From contig JAUYMY010000083.1 of NCBI GenBank assembly GCA_030699385.1, forward strand, positions 62,001 to 126,000: a stretch of DNA of 64,000 nt, in the 5' to 3' direction. Of the stretch, positions 46,249 to 55,451 are shown one piece after another (within the stretch, counting starts at the first letter, position 1; every line of letters begins with the position of its first letter). The position numbers were made by a program, and so were the translations under genes. The notes beneath the pieces are model-generated. The model saw nothing but the letters and a program-made list of their open reading frames with translations, was not told the origin of the DNA and searched no databases. The DNA comes from Methylobacter sp. (GTDB lineage Bacteria > Pseudomonadota > Gammaproteobacteria > Methylococcales > Methylomonadaceae).

Positions 46249-47382
46249 ATGTCTGAGCGTTTAACGGTTAGCCAAGGCGAATTTGAACTAGAGAGACTGC
46301 CGAAACGGCCACGCGAAGTTTTGCGTGCCTGGGATGCGGCAGATGAATATCTGCTTGATGCTTCGGCTACGCTCGGCGCGAATGCAGCGCGGGTGTTGAT
46401 TTTGAATGACAGTTTTGGCGCGCTGGCGGTGGCGCTAAACGCTTATAAACCCTATGCTGTGTCGGATTCCTATGTGTCGCAACAGGCGACACGGCTTAAT
46501 CTGACCGCAAACAATCTGCCTGAACACAGTGCCACCTTGCTGAACAGCCTTGAGCCATTAACGGGATTGTTTGATTGTGTGCTGATTAAAGTGCCAAAAA
46601 CCTTGGCGCTACTCGAACACCAGTTAATCTGCTTGCGTCCGCATCTGACGCCGACCACGCAGATTATTGTTGCCGGCATGATTAAAAACCTGCCGCCTTC
46701 GGTCTGGAAACTACTGGAAAGTTTAATCGGGCCGACTACCACTTCACTGGCCAAAAAAAAGGCGCGGCTTATTTTTGCTACGCTTGATGCCGACTTGATG
46801 ATTCCGTCGAACCCTTATCCGGTCAGTTATCAACTGGAAAATACCGAATATCTGATCAGCAATCACGCCAATGTGTTTTCGCGCGATAGCCTCGACATCG
46901 GTACGCGCTTTTTTCTCCAACATCTGCCCGCTCGGCAGGATGCCTGCGATATTGTCGATTTGGGTTGTGGCAACGGCCTAGTCGGTTTAATTGCTGCCGA
47001 ACGCAGTCCAGCGGCGACCATGCATTTTATCGATGAATCTTTTATGGCGGTAGCGTCGGCCAAGGATAATTTTCAGCGCGCTTTTAGCGGGCAGCGCGAG
47101 GCGACTTTTGCTGTCGGTGATGGCTTGATGGCTGTTGAGTCGGCATCAGCCGAGCTGATTTTGTGCAATCCGCCGTTCCATCAGCAACATACGGTCGGCG
47201 ATCAGATTGCCGTCAGTTTATTTAAGCAGTCGCGCCGGGTGTTGCGTAAAGGCGGCGAATTGTGGGTGATCGGCAATCGCCATTTGGCTTACGCTAATGA
47301 TCTTAATCGCCTTTTCGGCGCACATTCGGTGATCGCCGCTAACTCGAAATTTATTATTGTGAAAGCCGTGTTAGCAGGTTAG
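46249..47382 (+). CDS. rlmG: 23S rRNA (guanine-1835-N2)-methyltransferase RlmG
   Basis: The 377-residue protein has two methyltransferase-like halves. The catalytic C-terminal half shows DIVDLGCGNGLVGLIAAE (SAM loop) and LILCNPPFHQQHTVGD (NPPF motif of N2-guanine methylases), followed by GGELWVIGNRHLAY. The length equals that of E. coli RlmG (378). RsmC is the nearest alternative, but the C-terminal block favours RlmG. Confidence 0.92.
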   Translation: MSERLTVSQGEFELERLPKRPREVLRAWDAADEYLLDASATLGANAARVLILNDSFGALAVALNAYKPYAVSDSYVSQQATRLNLTANNLPEHSATLLNSLEPLTGLFDCVLIKVPKTLALLEHQLICLRPHLTPTTQIIVAGMIKNLPPSVWKLLESLIGPTTTSLAKKKARLIFATLDADLMIPSNPYPVSYQLENTEYLISNHANVFSRDSLDIGTRFFLQHLPARQDACDIVDLGCGNGLVGLIAAERSPAATMHFIDESFMAVASAKDNFQRAFSGQREATFAVGDGLMAVESASAELILCNPPFHQQHTVGDQIAVSLFKQSRRVLRKGGELWVIGNRHLAYANDLNRLFGAHSVIAANSKFIIVKAVLAG

Positions 47383-47397
47383 ACGCAAAATTCAGGC

Positions 47398-47429
47398 AAA
47401 AAAAATCCCGGAGCTATAAGCGGCCGGGA
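47398..47429 (-). terminator. Terminator for the small minus-strand gene
   Basis: Read on the minus strand, TCCCGG and CCGGGA pair around a 12-base loop and are followed by a T8 run (47398-47405). A further hairpin, CAAACAG / CTGTTTG (47439-47460), precedes it. It would also stop rlmG transcription less efficiently. Confidence 0.7.
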
Positions 47430-47482
47430 GAGGGGGTTCAAACAGGAGAGACGCTGTTTGAGGGTGGGACAATCGATGTGAT

Positions 47483-47635
47483 TTAGCTTTGCAAGCTGCG
47501 GTTAACGGCAATATTAGTGAAAATGGTGGCCGCTGCAAACATGACCGTTGAAACCACGAATTCGCCGGCTATAAAACCTAAAATTCCGATGAAAAACATC
47601 AGTCCTATTGCAATATCTCTTTTAAAATCATTCAT
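47483..47635 (-). CDS. 50-residue membrane protein
   Basis: The small protein begins MNDFKRDIAIGLMFFIGILG and continues through two hydrophobic stretches, FFIGILGFIAGEFVV and MFAAATIFTNIAV, with a Glu in the middle, to end NRSLQS. A ribosome binding site (AGGAC) lies upstream, and a good terminator follows the stop. Both support a real gene. No homologue is recognised. It is likely an inner-membrane micro-protein. Confidence 0.62.
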   Translation of the reverse strand: MNDFKRDIAIGLMFFIGILGFIAGEFVVSTVMFAAATIFTNIAVNRSLQS

Positions 47636-47908
47636 GTTAAAGTCCTTGACATATTTTTTGAAAAGAATGGCTCAATGTTGGCTACACTATACGTTACGTG
47701 TTTATTGGTTGACAATGCCAACAATTATTGATTAATAATTTCCTATTTCGATACAATTGAATGCTTAGGTTTTCCCGTTAAATTCAATAAGAATAATGTT
47801 AATATCCTTCGGTTTTACCAAATAACGAGGGTGATATAGCTTCTGTTTCCACTTAAAAAATAACTGTGTTAATTAAATTTTGTAATGACAAAATAACGAG
47901 ACAAGGAC

Positions 47909-49996
47909 ATGCAGAAAATAAGATATCAAATAAAGCCGGGAAATCCTTATCCTTCAGGCTCTAGAGCTAAAACAAAGGGCGTTAATTTTTCCATTTTCAG
48001 TCGTTATGCGACGCAAGTGGAACTGTTGTTGTTTGATAGCTCGGACTGTGACGAACCCTTTCAAATCATTAAGTTACAGGAAGAGGTTAACCGCACTTTT
48101 TTCTCCTGGCATGTTTATGTCGCAGAATTGCCGGTTGGTACTTGGTATGCGTGGCGCATGGATGGGCCGAATTTAGTACAGGCGGGCTTGCATTTTGATA
48201 AAGACAAACAGCTTATTGATCCTTGGGTGCGTGCTGTCAGCCATAAGCGCTGGAGCCGTAAAGACGCTTGTATGCCCGGTAATAATGAACTGAGCGCAAT
48301 GCGCTGCGTTGTTGTTGACGATAATTATGATTGGGAAGGCGATGAGCCGCTACGTATTCGTAGCGAAAGGGCTATTGTGTATGAATTGCATGTTGGCGGT
48401 TTTACCCGGCATCCGTCTTCAAAAGTGGAGTATCCGGGGACTTTTTCCGGATTGATTGAGAAGATTCCTTACCTGAAAGAACTCGGCATTACTCATGTTG
48501 AATTGTTGCCGGTGATGGCTTTCGATGAGCAGGATGTGCCTAAATATACCGCCGATATGGGGCTGAAAAACTACTGGGGTTACAGCACCCACAGTTTTTT
48601 CAGTCCGCATCCTGGGTATTGCGTCACTCCTGAACAGGGCACTCATGTCCAGGAATTTCGCGATTTGGTTAAAGCGCTGCATCAGGCGGGCATGGGCGTC
48701 ATTATGGATGTCGTGTTTAACCATACCGCCGAGGCTGGCGCCGATGGCCCCATTATTAACTTCAGGGGCATTGGCGATGATATTTTTTATCATCATGATA
48801 AAACCGACAAAAGCATTCTTCACGATTATACCGGTTGCGGCAATACGGTAAATGCCAATCATCCGTTGGTGGCCAACTTCATTGTTAGCTGTCTGGAATA
48901 TTGGGTCAGGGAAATGCATGTTGATGGTTTCCGTTTTGATTTAGCCAGTGCACTGGCGCGTGGGGAAAATGGTGAAGTGCTGCAAGACCCGCCTTTATTG
49001 TGGGCGATAGAGTTGTCAGAACAATTGGCTAAAACCAAGCTGATTGCCGAGGCCTGGGATGCGGCGGGATTGTATCAAGTCGGTAGCTTTCCCGGTTATC
49101 GCTGGGCTGAATGGAACGGCCGATACCGGGACGTTGTCCGGCGTTTTGTACGCGGCGACCAAGGCTTGATTAACGAGCTGGCCACCCGTATTTGCGGCAG
49201 TAATGATCTGTATGAGCATAGCGGTCGCTTGCCTATTAACAGCGTCAATTTTGTCACCTGCCATGATGGTTTTACTTTGTACGATTTGTTCAGTTACAAC
49301 GAAAAACATAATTACGCGAACGGTGAAAACAATCAGGACGGCTGCAATAACAACTTGAGCTACAACTGCGGCATTGAAGGCGACACCGATAACACCGATA
49401 TTTTGACGGTGCGCAGAAGACAGGCGAAAAATGTTTTCGCTATTTTATTGCTGAGTCATGGCGTGCCGATGCTGTTGGCCGGTGACGAACTGTTAAACAG
49501 CCAGCATGGCAACAATAATGGTTATTGTCAGGATAATGAATTGTCCTGGATAGATTGGAACATGGCCGAGCAAAATGCCGACATGTTGCGTTTTGTGCAA
49601 TTGATGATCGCATTGCGCAAAAGACATATCTCTATTATGCGGCGGCGTTTTTTGAGTGGAAAGTCAGTTAATGAAAGAGGACTGCCGGAAATACAATGGC
49701 ATGGCACACAGCTAAATCAACCGTTATGGGCTGATGCTAAATCGCAGATTTTGGCTTTTACGCTGGTCGGCATTGACAGTGACGAGGTTGATTTACATGT
49801 GGTCATGAACATGTCCGATCAACAAGTCAGCATAGACTTGCCGGTTATTCCCAATCGCGCCTGGTGTCTGTCTTTAGATACCTCACTGGCATCGCCACAG
49901 GATATTGTGCCGTTAAAAGACCAGCAGCAATTGATAGACAATTTTTATCAGGTCAATGGTCGCACGGTAGTGGTTTTTGAAAATAAGTCGTATTGA
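47909..49996 (+). CDS. glgX: Glycogen debranching enzyme GlgX
   Basis: The 695-residue GH13/isoamylase-type enzyme has an N-terminal CBM48 domain (~13-110, GSRAKTKGVNFSIFSRYA). The catalytic barrel carries MDVVFNHTAE, the nucleophile in VDGFRFDLASALAR, the acid in LIAEAWDAAGLYQVG and NFVTCHDGFTLYDLFSY. It removes alpha-1,6 branches from glycogen after phosphorylase trimming. AAGGA precedes the ATG. It complements the GH57 branching enzyme at 27355. Confidence 0.95.
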   Translation: MQKIRYQIKPGNPYPSGSRAKTKGVNFSIFSRYATQVELLLFDSSDCDEPFQIIKLQEEVNRTFFSWHVYVAELPVGTWYAWRMDGPNLVQAGLHFDKDKQLIDPWVRAVSHKRWSRKDACMPGNNELSAMRCVVVDDNYDWEGDEPLRIRSERAIVYELHVGGFTRHPSSKVEYPGTFSGLIEKIPYLKELGITHVELLPVMAFDEQDVPKYTADMGLKNYWGYSTHSFFSPHPGYCVTPEQGTHVQEFRDLVKALHQAGMGVIMDVVFNHTAEAGADGPIINFRGIGDDIFYHHDKTDKSILHDYTGCGNTVNANHPLVANFIVSCLEYWVREMHVDGFRFDLASALARGENGEVLQDPPLLWAIELSEQLAKTKLIAEAWDAAGLYQVGSFPGYRWAEWNGRYRDVVRRFVRGDQGLINELATRICGSNDLYEHSGRLPINSVNFVTCHDGFTLYDLFSYNEKHNYANGENNQDGCNNNLSYNCGIEGDTDNTDILTVRRRQAKNVFAILLLSHGVPMLLAGDELLNSQHGNNNGYCQDNELSWIDWNMAEQNADMLRFVQLMIALRKRHISIMRRRFLSGKSVNERGLPEIQWHGTQLNQPLWADAKSQILAFTLVGIDSDEVDLHVVMNMSDQQVSIDLPVIPNRAWCLSLDTSLASPQDIVPLKDQQQLIDNFYQVNGRTVVVFENKSY

Positions 49997-50045
49997 TGTG
50001 GCTATGGCTGAGCTTATCGTTATATAGTGCCTGAACGACAATGTT

Positions 50046-50079
50046 AGACCTGCAAGGTTTTGAAAAAACTTGCAGGTCT
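50046..50079. repeat. Hairpin repeat between convergent genes (family D-like)
   Basis: Perfect 11-bp arms AGACCTGCAAG / CTTGCAGGTCT enclose GTTTTGAAAAAA. It lies between the convergent glgX and synthetase/GNAT genes and may act as a bidirectional terminator. The arms resemble the palindrome at 23303-23383. Confidence 0.65.
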
Positions 50080-50105
50080 GTTCCGCGTTAGGTGATTAAC
50101 CGATT

Positions 50106-52787
50106 TTAATGCCGTAAATCCTTAACTACGCGCACCACTTCATGATCGCCGGCGATGGTTTCGATGCTGAAGCCGAGCTTGGTCACTAATGACAGCATCG
50201 GCTTGTTAACCGCCAGCACTTCGCCTTCAAAGAACGACATGCCTTTGGCTTTGGCCGTTTGCAATAAGGTTTTCATCAGTCGGGTGCCGATGCCCAGATG
50301 CTGACAGTCGTCGGCAACAACCAGTGCAAATTCTACCGAATGACCGTCCGGGTTAACCATGTAACGGCCTACGCCCAATTCATTCGGCATGTTTTTGTCA
50401 TCGGTAACTGCGACAAAAGCCATTTCACGGTCATAATCGATTTGAGTAAAACGCACCACCATTTCCGGCGTCAATTCCTGCAATGACTGCATAAAACGGA
50501 AATATTTAGTCCGTTCGGATAAGCGATGGACAAAATCTTTTTCCATGCTGGCATCTTCCGGGCGAATCGGCCTGATGGTGACGCTGCTGCCGTTAGCTAA
50601 TTGATAATGTTGGGTTAATTCATGCGGGTAAGGATGAATCGCCATGTGCGAATAAGGCGACAGCTGATGGGACGTTTCCGCTTTAATGCGTGCATCAACC
50701 GCCATCACGCCGTGTTCATCGACAATCAGCGGGTTAATATCCAGTTCCAAAATTTCCGGCAGTTCGCTGACCATAGTCGAGATATTCAGCAGCACATTGA
50801 CCAGCGCTTTTTTGTCGGCGGGCGGCAATTGGCGGAAGGCATCCAAATATCTGGCTGCCTTGGTTTTGGCAATCATTTGTTCAACCATATAGGCATTTAG
50901 CGGCGGCAGGGCTACCGCGCTGTCTTGCAAAATTTCCACCATGGTGCCGCCAAGACCGACGCTGATGGCTGGGCCGAATACCGGATCTCTGACCACGCCA
51001 ACCATCAGTTCGCGCCCGCTGGCGGACTTGAACATGGCTTCAACCGTCATGCCGACTTCGGTGATTTCGGGGTGTTTTTGTTTGATCGCAGCTTCCATTT
51101 CCATGAAATTGCGCGAAATTTCCTGCACGCTGTTGATGTTAAGACGCACGCCGCCAATATCCGATTTATGGCTGAATTCAGCCATGTTGACTTTTAACAC
51201 CACCGGAAAACGCAAGGTTTCGGCGGCAATCATAGCGTCTTTGGCGTTAGAAACTTTAATGGTCTGGTTGACCGGAATATGGAACGCGGCCAGGATGGCT
51301 TTGGATTCCTGTGCGGTTAAAACCTGGCGGCCTTCCGATAATACCCGCTCAATAATCAAACGCGCACCGGCAACATCCGGAGCCGCCAATTCATCGGTAG
51401 GCGAGGGGATTTGTTTCAACAGGATTTGGTTTTGATTGTAGCTGGCTAGAAATGCAAACGCATCAACCGCGATTTCTGGGGTACTAAAATGCGCTACTTT
51501 GCTGTTGTCGAACAGATCGCGGCCTTCCTGAACCCGCGCGCCGCCCGTCCATGACGCCAATACCGGTTTTTTGCTGGTTTTAGCCGCTTCAATGACACAT
51601 TCGGCCACCTGGGTTGGATTGGTCATCGCCTGCGGTGTCAAAATCACCAATATGCCGTCGATGTTTTTATCTTTAAGGCAGACCTCCAGCGCTTTTTGGT
51701 AACGTTCAGCGCTTGCATCACCGAGAATATCGACAGGATTGGCATGAGACCAATGCACCGGCAATACTTCGTCCAGCGCACTGATGCTGGCCGGGCTCAG
51801 TTCCGCCATCTGTATGCCAACATCTTCGGCGCGGTCGGTACTCATTACGCCAGGGCCGCCTGCATTGGTGATGATGGCCAGTCGGTCTTTTTTGACTACA
51901 TAATTGTTGGCCAGGACGCGCGCGGCAGAGAACAATTCGTTGATGCTGTAAGCCCTGACCACACCAGCCCTTGCAATCGCCGCATCGAACACATTATCGC
52001 CGCCGACCATGGCGCCGGTGTGCGACATTGCTGCTTTGCAACCGGCTTCATGGCGGCCGGATTTGATCAGAATGACCGGCTTTAAGCGCGCCGCCGCTTT
52101 GAGTCCACTCAAAAAACGGCGAGCATCGCGTATGCCTTCGACATACATCAAAATACCGGTGGTTTTGCTGTCGGTTGCCAGATAATCCAGCACTTCGCCA
52201 AAATCAATATCGGCCGCGCCGCCCATCGAAACTACAGTCGAAAAGCCGATGTCCTGGGATTTGGCCCAGTCCAGAATCGCCGTACACACCGCGCCGGATT
52301 GCGACAGTAAGGCTAGATTGCCGTCTTTAATGGTGCCGTCGCCAAAGGTGGCATTCAAATACCCGCTAGGACGCGCAACGCCTAGGCAATTTGGGCCGAT
52401 GATACGGATATTGTAGCGGTGGGCGATGTCCAGAATTTCTTGTTGCAGACGTTTGCCTTCCGCGCCCAGTTCGCCGAAACCGGCGCTGATAATAATGACC
52501 GAGGTCACGCCTTTTTCGCCGCATTGGCGCACCACGCCGGGCACGCTCGGTGCCGGCGTCGCAATGACCACCAGATCAAGGTCTTCAGGAACAGCATTGA
52601 TGTCGGGATAGGCTTTTAAGCCTAATAAAGTGTCGCGTTTGTTGTTAACCGGATACAGACCGCCTTCAAAACCGGCTTCCTGCATGTTTAGCAGGAGTCG
52701 GTAACCCACGCTTTCTTCGCGTTCGGAGGCTCCGACGATAGCGACAGATTTGGGGGTGAAAAAGCGGTTTAGATAATGAGGGCCCAT
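50106..52787 (-). CDS. ADP-forming acyl-CoA synthetase fused to GNAT acetyltransferase
   Basis: The 893-residue protein starts with a CoA-binding Rossmann domain (FFTPKSVAIVGASEREESVG) and a ligase domain with the phospho-histidine loop AAMSHTGAMVGGD (near 262). An ATP-grasp half follows (from ~480, PVVLKVNMAEFSHKSDIGGV), and the protein ends with a GNAT domain (from ~730, VTIRPIRPEDAS, with CQHLGIGTRLMKTLL). It resembles the protein acetyltransferase Pat/YfiQ, but the ligase histidine is retained here, so it may both make acyl-CoA and acylate lysines. Start MGPHYLNRFF has GGAG upstream. Confidence 0.9.
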   Translation of the reverse strand: MGPHYLNRFFTPKSVAIVGASEREESVGYRLLLNMQEAGFEGGLYPVNNKRDTLLGLKAYPDINAVPEDLDLVVIATPAPSVPGVVRQCGEKGVTSVIIISAGFGELGAEGKRLQQEILDIAHRYNIRIIGPNCLGVARPSGYLNATFGDGTIKDGNLALLSQSGAVCTAILDWAKSQDIGFSTVVSMGGAADIDFGEVLDYLATDSKTTGILMYVEGIRDARRFLSGLKAAARLKPVILIKSGRHEAGCKAAMSHTGAMVGGDNVFDAAIARAGVVRAYSINELFSAARVLANNYVVKKDRLAIITNAGGPGVMSTDRAEDVGIQMAELSPASISALDEVLPVHWSHANPVDILGDASAERYQKALEVCLKDKNIDGILVILTPQAMTNPTQVAECVIEAAKTSKKPVLASWTGGARVQEGRDLFDNSKVAHFSTPEIAVDAFAFLASYNQNQILLKQIPSPTDELAAPDVAGARLIIERVLSEGRQVLTAQESKAILAAFHIPVNQTIKVSNAKDAMIAAETLRFPVVLKVNMAEFSHKSDIGGVRLNINSVQEISRNFMEMEAAIKQKHPEITEVGMTVEAMFKSASGRELMVGVVRDPVFGPAISVGLGGTMVEILQDSAVALPPLNAYMVEQMIAKTKAARYLDAFRQLPPADKKALVNVLLNISTMVSELPEILELDINPLIVDEHGVMAVDARIKAETSHQLSPYSHMAIHPYPHELTQHYQLANGSSVTIRPIRPEDASMEKDFVHRLSERTKYFRFMQSLQELTPEMVVRFTQIDYDREMAFVAVTDDKNMPNELGVGRYMVNPDGHSVEFALVVADDCQHLGIGTRLMKTLLQTAKAKGMSFFEGEVLAVNKPMLSLVTKLGFSIETIAGDHEVVRVVKDLRH

Positions 52788-52900
52788 TGATGCTCCAGAG
52801 ATAGTAAGGGAAAGGAAACGCGCTTGATAATACAAAATTCTAGCATTGTTAGCGTGGTTATCGGGTTAAATTTTAGTGACAGGTGTGAATGGCTAAGGTT

Positions 52901-53881
52901 TTAAAATTTCATACAGCTGTAAGGCGGCTCACCTTGGCAAATGCCCCAGAAACGACCGAAATCGCCTTCGTCGCTTGGTTTCCAGTTTTCTGAAAAAGCC
53001 TCGAATACGGTGCCGCTCCAGCCTTTTGCCGCCAATTTTTTGAAGGTTGATTTGACCACCAGCGCCTGATTTTTCTTGCTGGCAACGCTGCACGGTTGTC
53101 GAGTAAATTTATTGCTTTCAATGCTGCCTTCGGGGCCGTTGGGCCAGCCAAATTCAGTCAACATGACGTCTTTACCGGGATACGTTTTGCGCACTTGTTC
53201 GACGCGGGCAAGATGAAAATCGGCGGCTTTGTTGGCCGGCGTGCAAGGCAGCGTGTCGGAATATTTGTTTTCCCACCACGGGAAAACATTAATGCCTATC
53301 CAATCGACTTGCGCGCCAAAATTGGTTATGTGGCAGGGCGTCTGCCGGTTGCACCATTCCCACCAGGTATCAATAGTGGTGACAGGTTGCGCTACGCCAG
53401 CTTCGCGAAGGGCCGTTATGCAACGGCTGATTTCGCCATCGAAGGCATAGTCGTGACGGGTTCTGACTTCGGAACCGCAGCTTAATTTAATGATGGTTTT
53501 GGGGTAGGCTTTCGCGACTTCAATGCCGGAGCTGATAGAGCGTGAATTGACCGCGATGTCATCATCGAGCCAGATAATCGCAATGACTTTAAGGTGCCTT
53601 GCTTCAGCGGCAGCGAAGGTATGTTCCAGGCCATTCATCACGCCGTAAGTCATGATGCAGCGAAAAGGTGTGTCTTTGACTAATTTATCCAGCAGTTGGT
53701 CGATTAATTCTTTCGACGGATGCGCACCGTAATCGGGACTGAGTTTGCCGACATAAGGGCTAAAGGCGGCGCATTGCAGGGCGTCTGATTTAGCTGTTTT
53801 TTTGGTTTGCTCGCGTGCCGAAACGTTTTGGCAAATAAGCAGTGCGATGGACAGGGTAAGGAATAAAAGTCGTTGTTTCAT
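52901..53881 (-). CDS. GH17-like secreted glycosidase
   Basis: The 326-residue protein has signal peptide MKQRLLFLTLSIALLICQNVSA. The barrel resembles family 17 beta-1,3-glucanases: CAAFSPYVGKLSPDYG at the start, KLSCGSEVRTRHDYA with a candidate acid Glu, WIGINVFPWWEN and the nucleophile in VMLTEFGWPNGPEG. Eight or more cysteines suggest disulfides in the periplasm or outside. The exact polysaccharide is not predictable. Confidence 0.75.
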   Translation of the reverse strand: MKQRLLFLTLSIALLICQNVSAREQTKKTAKSDALQCAAFSPYVGKLSPDYGAHPSKELIDQLLDKLVKDTPFRCIMTYGVMNGLEHTFAAAEARHLKVIAIIWLDDDIAVNSRSISSGIEVAKAYPKTIIKLSCGSEVRTRHDYAFDGEISRCITALREAGVAQPVTTIDTWWEWCNRQTPCHITNFGAQVDWIGINVFPWWENKYSDTLPCTPANKAADFHLARVEQVRKTYPGKDVMLTEFGWPNGPEGSIESNKFTRQPCSVASKKNQALVVKSTFKKLAAKGWSGTVFEAFSENWKPSDEGDFGRFWGICQGEPPYSCMKF

Positions 53882-53943
53882 GAACCTTTTTTAATTAAAT
53901 GGCATTTAAAAATGCGGGGTGAGCGTGCGGTAAATACAAAAGA

Positions 53944-54015
53944 TCAGATAAGTTTTTTACCTTTTTCATTATAGTCTTGGCGCTTCCAAACATCATCTCG
54001 CAATACTGTATTCAT
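53944..54015 (-). CDS. Possible 23-residue peptide downstream of the toxin gene
   Basis: A short frame, MNTVLRDDVWKRQDYNEKGK and three more residues, starts five bases after the toxin stop. AGGAGA about 10 bases upstream lies within the end of the toxin gene. It may be a real micro-ORF or the truncated start of a lost third gene. There is little evidence beyond the ribosome binding site. Confidence 0.3.
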   Translation of the reverse strand: MNTVLRDDVWKRQDYNEKGKKLI

Positions 54016-54020
54016 AATGA

Positions 54021-54515
54021 CTATTCTCCTGCTTCACGCAAAGCAAATTCAACCACGGTGTCGCCAAGCCATATACCACGCTGCCGCATCCGTCCAATAG
54101 CTTCAGCCATAGACAAAGGATAGCCCAGTTGTTTAGCGCGCAATAAAATGCCGATTGATCCGGTAATGGTCAGACCCGACAAACGCGCAAAGCGGCGTCC
54201 AACTGTCTCATCAATGGCGACCAAAGTAATGCCTTGTTGCAAAGCCAATTGGATGACCGCCGCTTCTCCGGCATCGAGCGAGTTTTTTAACAGCAAAGGA
54301 ATCGGGGTTGGCTGGCTTTGCTTATCAAGCCACGTCATGCGTTCAAACTCAGTGATTGCAAAACCGTCTGCGCCACCGGCCTCAATTTCTCGGCAAACTT
54401 CAACAGGCACCAAAACGCGGCGGTATAACAGCGGCAACATTTCCAGCGAACCGGTTGCCGCAATCAAGGAAATGATCGGCGTGGTATTGATAACCAATAC
54501 TTTTTTTTCAGGCAT
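54021..54515 (-). CDS. DUF3368 (PIN-like) toxin
   Basis: The 164-residue protein begins MPEKKVLVINTTPIISLIAA, the first acidic/Asn-Thr motif of DUF3368 PIN-like proteins. It contains LDAGEAAVIQLA and LVAIDETVGRRFA with further conserved acidic residues. The fold is that of RNases, so an RNase toxin is predicted. The first motif has Asn where many PIN domains have Asp (VIDT). The ATG overlaps the antitoxin stop by 8 bases (ATGCCTGA), the usual antitoxin-first arrangement. Confidence 0.83.
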   Translation of the reverse strand: MPEKKVLVINTTPIISLIAATGSLEMLPLLYRRVLVPVEVCREIEAGGADGFAITEFERMTWLDKQSQPTPIPLLLKNSLDAGEAAVIQLALQQGITLVAIDETVGRRFARLSGLTITGSIGILLRAKQLGYPLSMAEAIGRMRQRGIWLGDTVVEFALREAGE

Positions 54516-54756
54516 TAGCAACATCCGCTTGCAGCTCTTCCGCATTCAAATCAATCACCGCGACACCGTAACGGTGCAAACTGGTTAAAAAGGTGACCCG
54601 CTCCATGCCGACCAGCGCCGCTGCGGTACCACTGGAAATGCGCTTGAGTTCATACAACTTAACCGCCATTGCCATTTTTGCTTCCTGTTCAAATTGCGCT
54701 GGCGATTGCTGTAACGCATCGGGTAATTTTTCCGGATAGTTCACGATCATTTGCAT
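54508..54756 (-). CDS. UPF0175 antitoxin
   Basis: The 82-residue protein has the UPF0175 pattern EQEAKMAMAVKLYELKRISS followed by GTAAALVGMERVTFLTSLHRYGV, a small helix-turn-helix DNA-binding domain. It is predicted to neutralise the overlapping DUF3368 toxin and repress its own operon. GGAG lies 9 bases before the ATG. Confidence 0.87.
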   Translation of the reverse strand: MQMIVNYPEKLPDALQQSPAQFEQEAKMAMAVKLYELKRISSGTAAALVGMERVTFLTSLHRYGVAVIDLNAEELQADVANA

Positions 54757-54794
54757 TCACTTATCTCCTGTTGTAGAAGGAAACGGACGTATTT

Positions 54795-55451
54795 CTACAC
54801 TTTATGTCGAATAACAAAAAATGGAATGACACAGCCTATCAGGGCACAGACAAACAGCACTCCCCACGCGGTTTGGTTCCAGTCGACCGGGTAGCTGTCA
54901 GCTTTGACCGGTTTGCTGATACCGGGAATGCTCGGTAAATCGCCATCGCCGCCATCGACTTTCAATTGTGCTTTCATGCCTTTTTCCATGTGTTGCGCCA
55001 GTTCGCAATGCACCAGATAGGTTTTTTTCTGGCTCGGCACAATCAACGAGGCTTTCAATTCGCCTTGTCCGTACAGTTCCAGATGGAACATGCCTTGCGG
55101 GTAAAGATAGCCGGGCAAGCCGTGTATCATTAATTGGTGGCGGATTTGGTCGTCATTGATGAAGGTGATATTGATGCGGGAGCAGGGTTTTACGTCCCAT
55201 TGCTGATTATCGAAGGCAAACATTTTGCCGGGAAATTTCAGTGCATGTTTCTGCCCGGCGCGGATGGTGATGTTGACATCGCCTGACACTTTCGGGCAGT
55301 CCTTGGGCAGGTTGTCGCTGTTGGCGTTCATGATCATGCCTTTTTCGTCCATCATCATGCTGCCGTGGTGCATCATGGTCATGGGTTCGTCGGCCATTGC
55401 CGAGTGACTGTAGAGAGCCAGCATAATTAACAGGGTGATTAAACTTTTCAT
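54795..55451 (-). CDS. Membrane-anchored cupredoxin-like protein
   Basis: The 218-residue protein has signal peptide MKSLITLLIMLALYSHSAMA and a Met/His-rich segment (MTMMHHGSMMMDEKGMIM). The cupredoxin domain has ligands His in DDQIRHQLMIH and Cys/His/Met in YLVHCELAQHMEKGM. A single C-terminal membrane helix (WGVLFVCALIGCVIPFFVI) tethers it to the inner membrane, facing the periplasm. The start overlaps the multicopper oxidase stop (ATGA), so it probably delivers electrons or copper to that oxidase. Confidence 0.82.
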   Translation of the reverse strand: MKSLITLLIMLALYSHSAMADEPMTMMHHGSMMMDEKGMIMNANSDNLPKDCPKVSGDVNITIRAGQKHALKFPGKMFAFDNQQWDVKPCSRINITFINDDQIRHQLMIHGLPGYLYPQGMFHLELYGQGELKASLIVPSQKKTYLVHCELAQHMEKGMKAQLKVDGGDGDLPSIPGISKPVKADSYPVDWNQTAWGVLFVCALIGCVIPFFVIRHKV

